From ZC4RG30 sp039929265 (GTDB lineage: Bacteria > Pseudomonadota > Gammaproteobacteria > Steroidobacterales > Steroidobacteraceae): 7,151 nucleotides of DNA. Every line of letters begins with the position of its first letter. Within the stretch, counting starts at the first letter, position 1. Below the pieces are notes generated by a model. It searched no databases, was not told where the DNA came from, and saw only the letters and a list, made by a program, of their open reading frames with translations. The position numbers were made by a program, and so were the translations under genes. Below are positions 6,839 through 7,151 of this stretch, piece after piece. The stretch spans positions 1-7,151 of the forward strand of contig JBDSRN010000095.1 of assembly GCA_039929265.1 (NCBI GenBank), in the 5' to 3' direction.

Positions 6839-6979
6839 CGGACGGACACGCGCCGCACCACGCCCGCCGAACTGCGGCGAGCGGCCGCCGCCTTTCTTGT
6901 CAGTCGCCGAGCCGTTGCGCTCACTGTTTCTCAGGCCACCCTTCGGGCCTTTACGCGAATTCTTCAGCGTGTACTCCAA
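6839..6979 (-). other. Basic Gly/Lys/Arg-rich open frame upstream of rnr, one base out of register
   Basis: From a TTG at 6979 to 6839 the minus strand reads 47 codons rich in Gly (10), Arg (7) and Lys (5), for example LKNSRKGPKGG and KKGGGRSPQFGG. This resembles a disordered basic tail more than random sequence. It enters rnr in the wrong frame. One extra G at the GG of 6838-6839 would join it cleanly as RVRPGDAQMVEGRV, straight into the first cold-shock domain. The only good ribosome-binding site nearby, GGAG at 6974-6977, sits 6 bases before a CTG (6965-6967) in this frame. It may be the real N terminus of RNase R broken by a base error or mutation, a programmed shift, or plain untranslated leader. 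The frame also continues open further upstream without an ATG or GTG. Confidence 0.4.
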
Positions 6980-7061
6980 TCCAATGTGTCGTTTCAGGCG
7001 CGCATGATGGCGTAACTCGCGGGAACGCGTTGGCTTGCGATGGGGACCACGAAAGGCCGCA

Positions 7062-7090
7062 TTGACAGCCTTGACCCCCCTGCGTACATT
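7062..7090 (+). promoter_or_regulatory. Sigma70 promoter of the tRNA-Leu gene
   Basis: A perfect -35 box TTGACA (7062-7067) is followed after exactly 17 bases by TACATT (7085-7090), which matches the -10 consensus at 4 of 6 positions. Initiation would fall near 7096-7098, leaving a 5' leader of about 9 bases before the tRNA. The bases after the -10 box, TCGCCGCCC, form a GC-rich discriminator like those of stable-RNA promoters under stringent (ppGpp) control. That regulation is inferred from the discriminator alone. Confidence 0.8.
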
Positions 7091-7105
7091 TCGCCGCCCA
7101 TCGAT

Positions 7106-7151
<46 letters not shown>

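Larger units (their letters stand above)
6828..7105. other. Divergent spacer between rnr and tRNA-Leu
   Basis: This stretch of 278 bases holds the tRNA-Leu promoter on the plus strand (7062-7090) and the out-of-register basic frame on the minus strand. I could not find a convincing -35/-10 pair for rnr on the minus strand. No terminator, operator repeat or small RNA signature stands out. Confidence 0.6.

Noticed and set aside
5559..7007. A 482-codon open frame on the plus strand opposite rnr
   Set aside because: It is antisense to a gene with full family motifs, shows Arg/Ala/His-rich composition typical of GC-rich shadow frames, and has no recognisable domain.
7071..7090. Second TTGAC (7071-7075) as the -35 box of the tRNA promoter
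   Set aside because: It is only 8 bases from the -10 box; the TTGACA at 7062 has the ideal 17-base spacing.

Overview
The window is a core housekeeping segment of a high-GC gammaproteobacterium-like chromosome. This is inferred from gene order (rnr, rlmB, rpsF, rpsR, rplI, dnaB, alr) and from the protein sequences. The genus cannot be fixed by eye. There is no priB between rpsF and rpsR, unlike Escherichia coli. All eight protein genes lie on the minus strand, so transcription runs from high to low coordinates. A partial tRNA-Leu gene points the other way at the right edge.

Reading in transcription order: a tRNA-Leu(CAG) gene starts at 7106 on the plus strand behind a good sigma70 promoter. 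A 278-base divergent spacer separates it from the ATG of a short RNase R (rnr, 4863-6827). A biosynthetic thiolase (3688-4866) and the rRNA methyltransferase gene rlmB (2960-3691) follow, each joined to the previous gene by a 4-base stop/start overlap (ATGA, then GTGA). A 118-base gap then holds a GC-rich palindrome, a weak candidate promoter and a bulged hairpin just ahead of the rpsF Shine-Dalgarno site. After it come rpsF (bS6), rpsR (bS18), rplI (bL9), dnaB and the first 117 codons of alr, which is cut by the left edge.

The two clusters serve RNA processing and decay, ribosome assembly, DNA replication and cell-wall D-alanine supply. The thiolase is the functional outsider, as it makes or breaks acetoacetyl-CoA. 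Tight overlaps suggest translational coupling in rnr-thiolase-rlmB and again in rpsF-rpsR and dnaB-alr.

I found no mobile element, CRISPR array, defence locus or plainly new system. The points most worth a second look are: the 5' end of rnr, where a basic Gly/Lys/Arg-rich reading frame runs into the gene one base out of register; the thiolase lodged between two RNA genes; RNase R lacking its N-terminal winged-helix region; and the hairpin in the rpsF leader, a candidate bS6:bS18 autoregulatory site.
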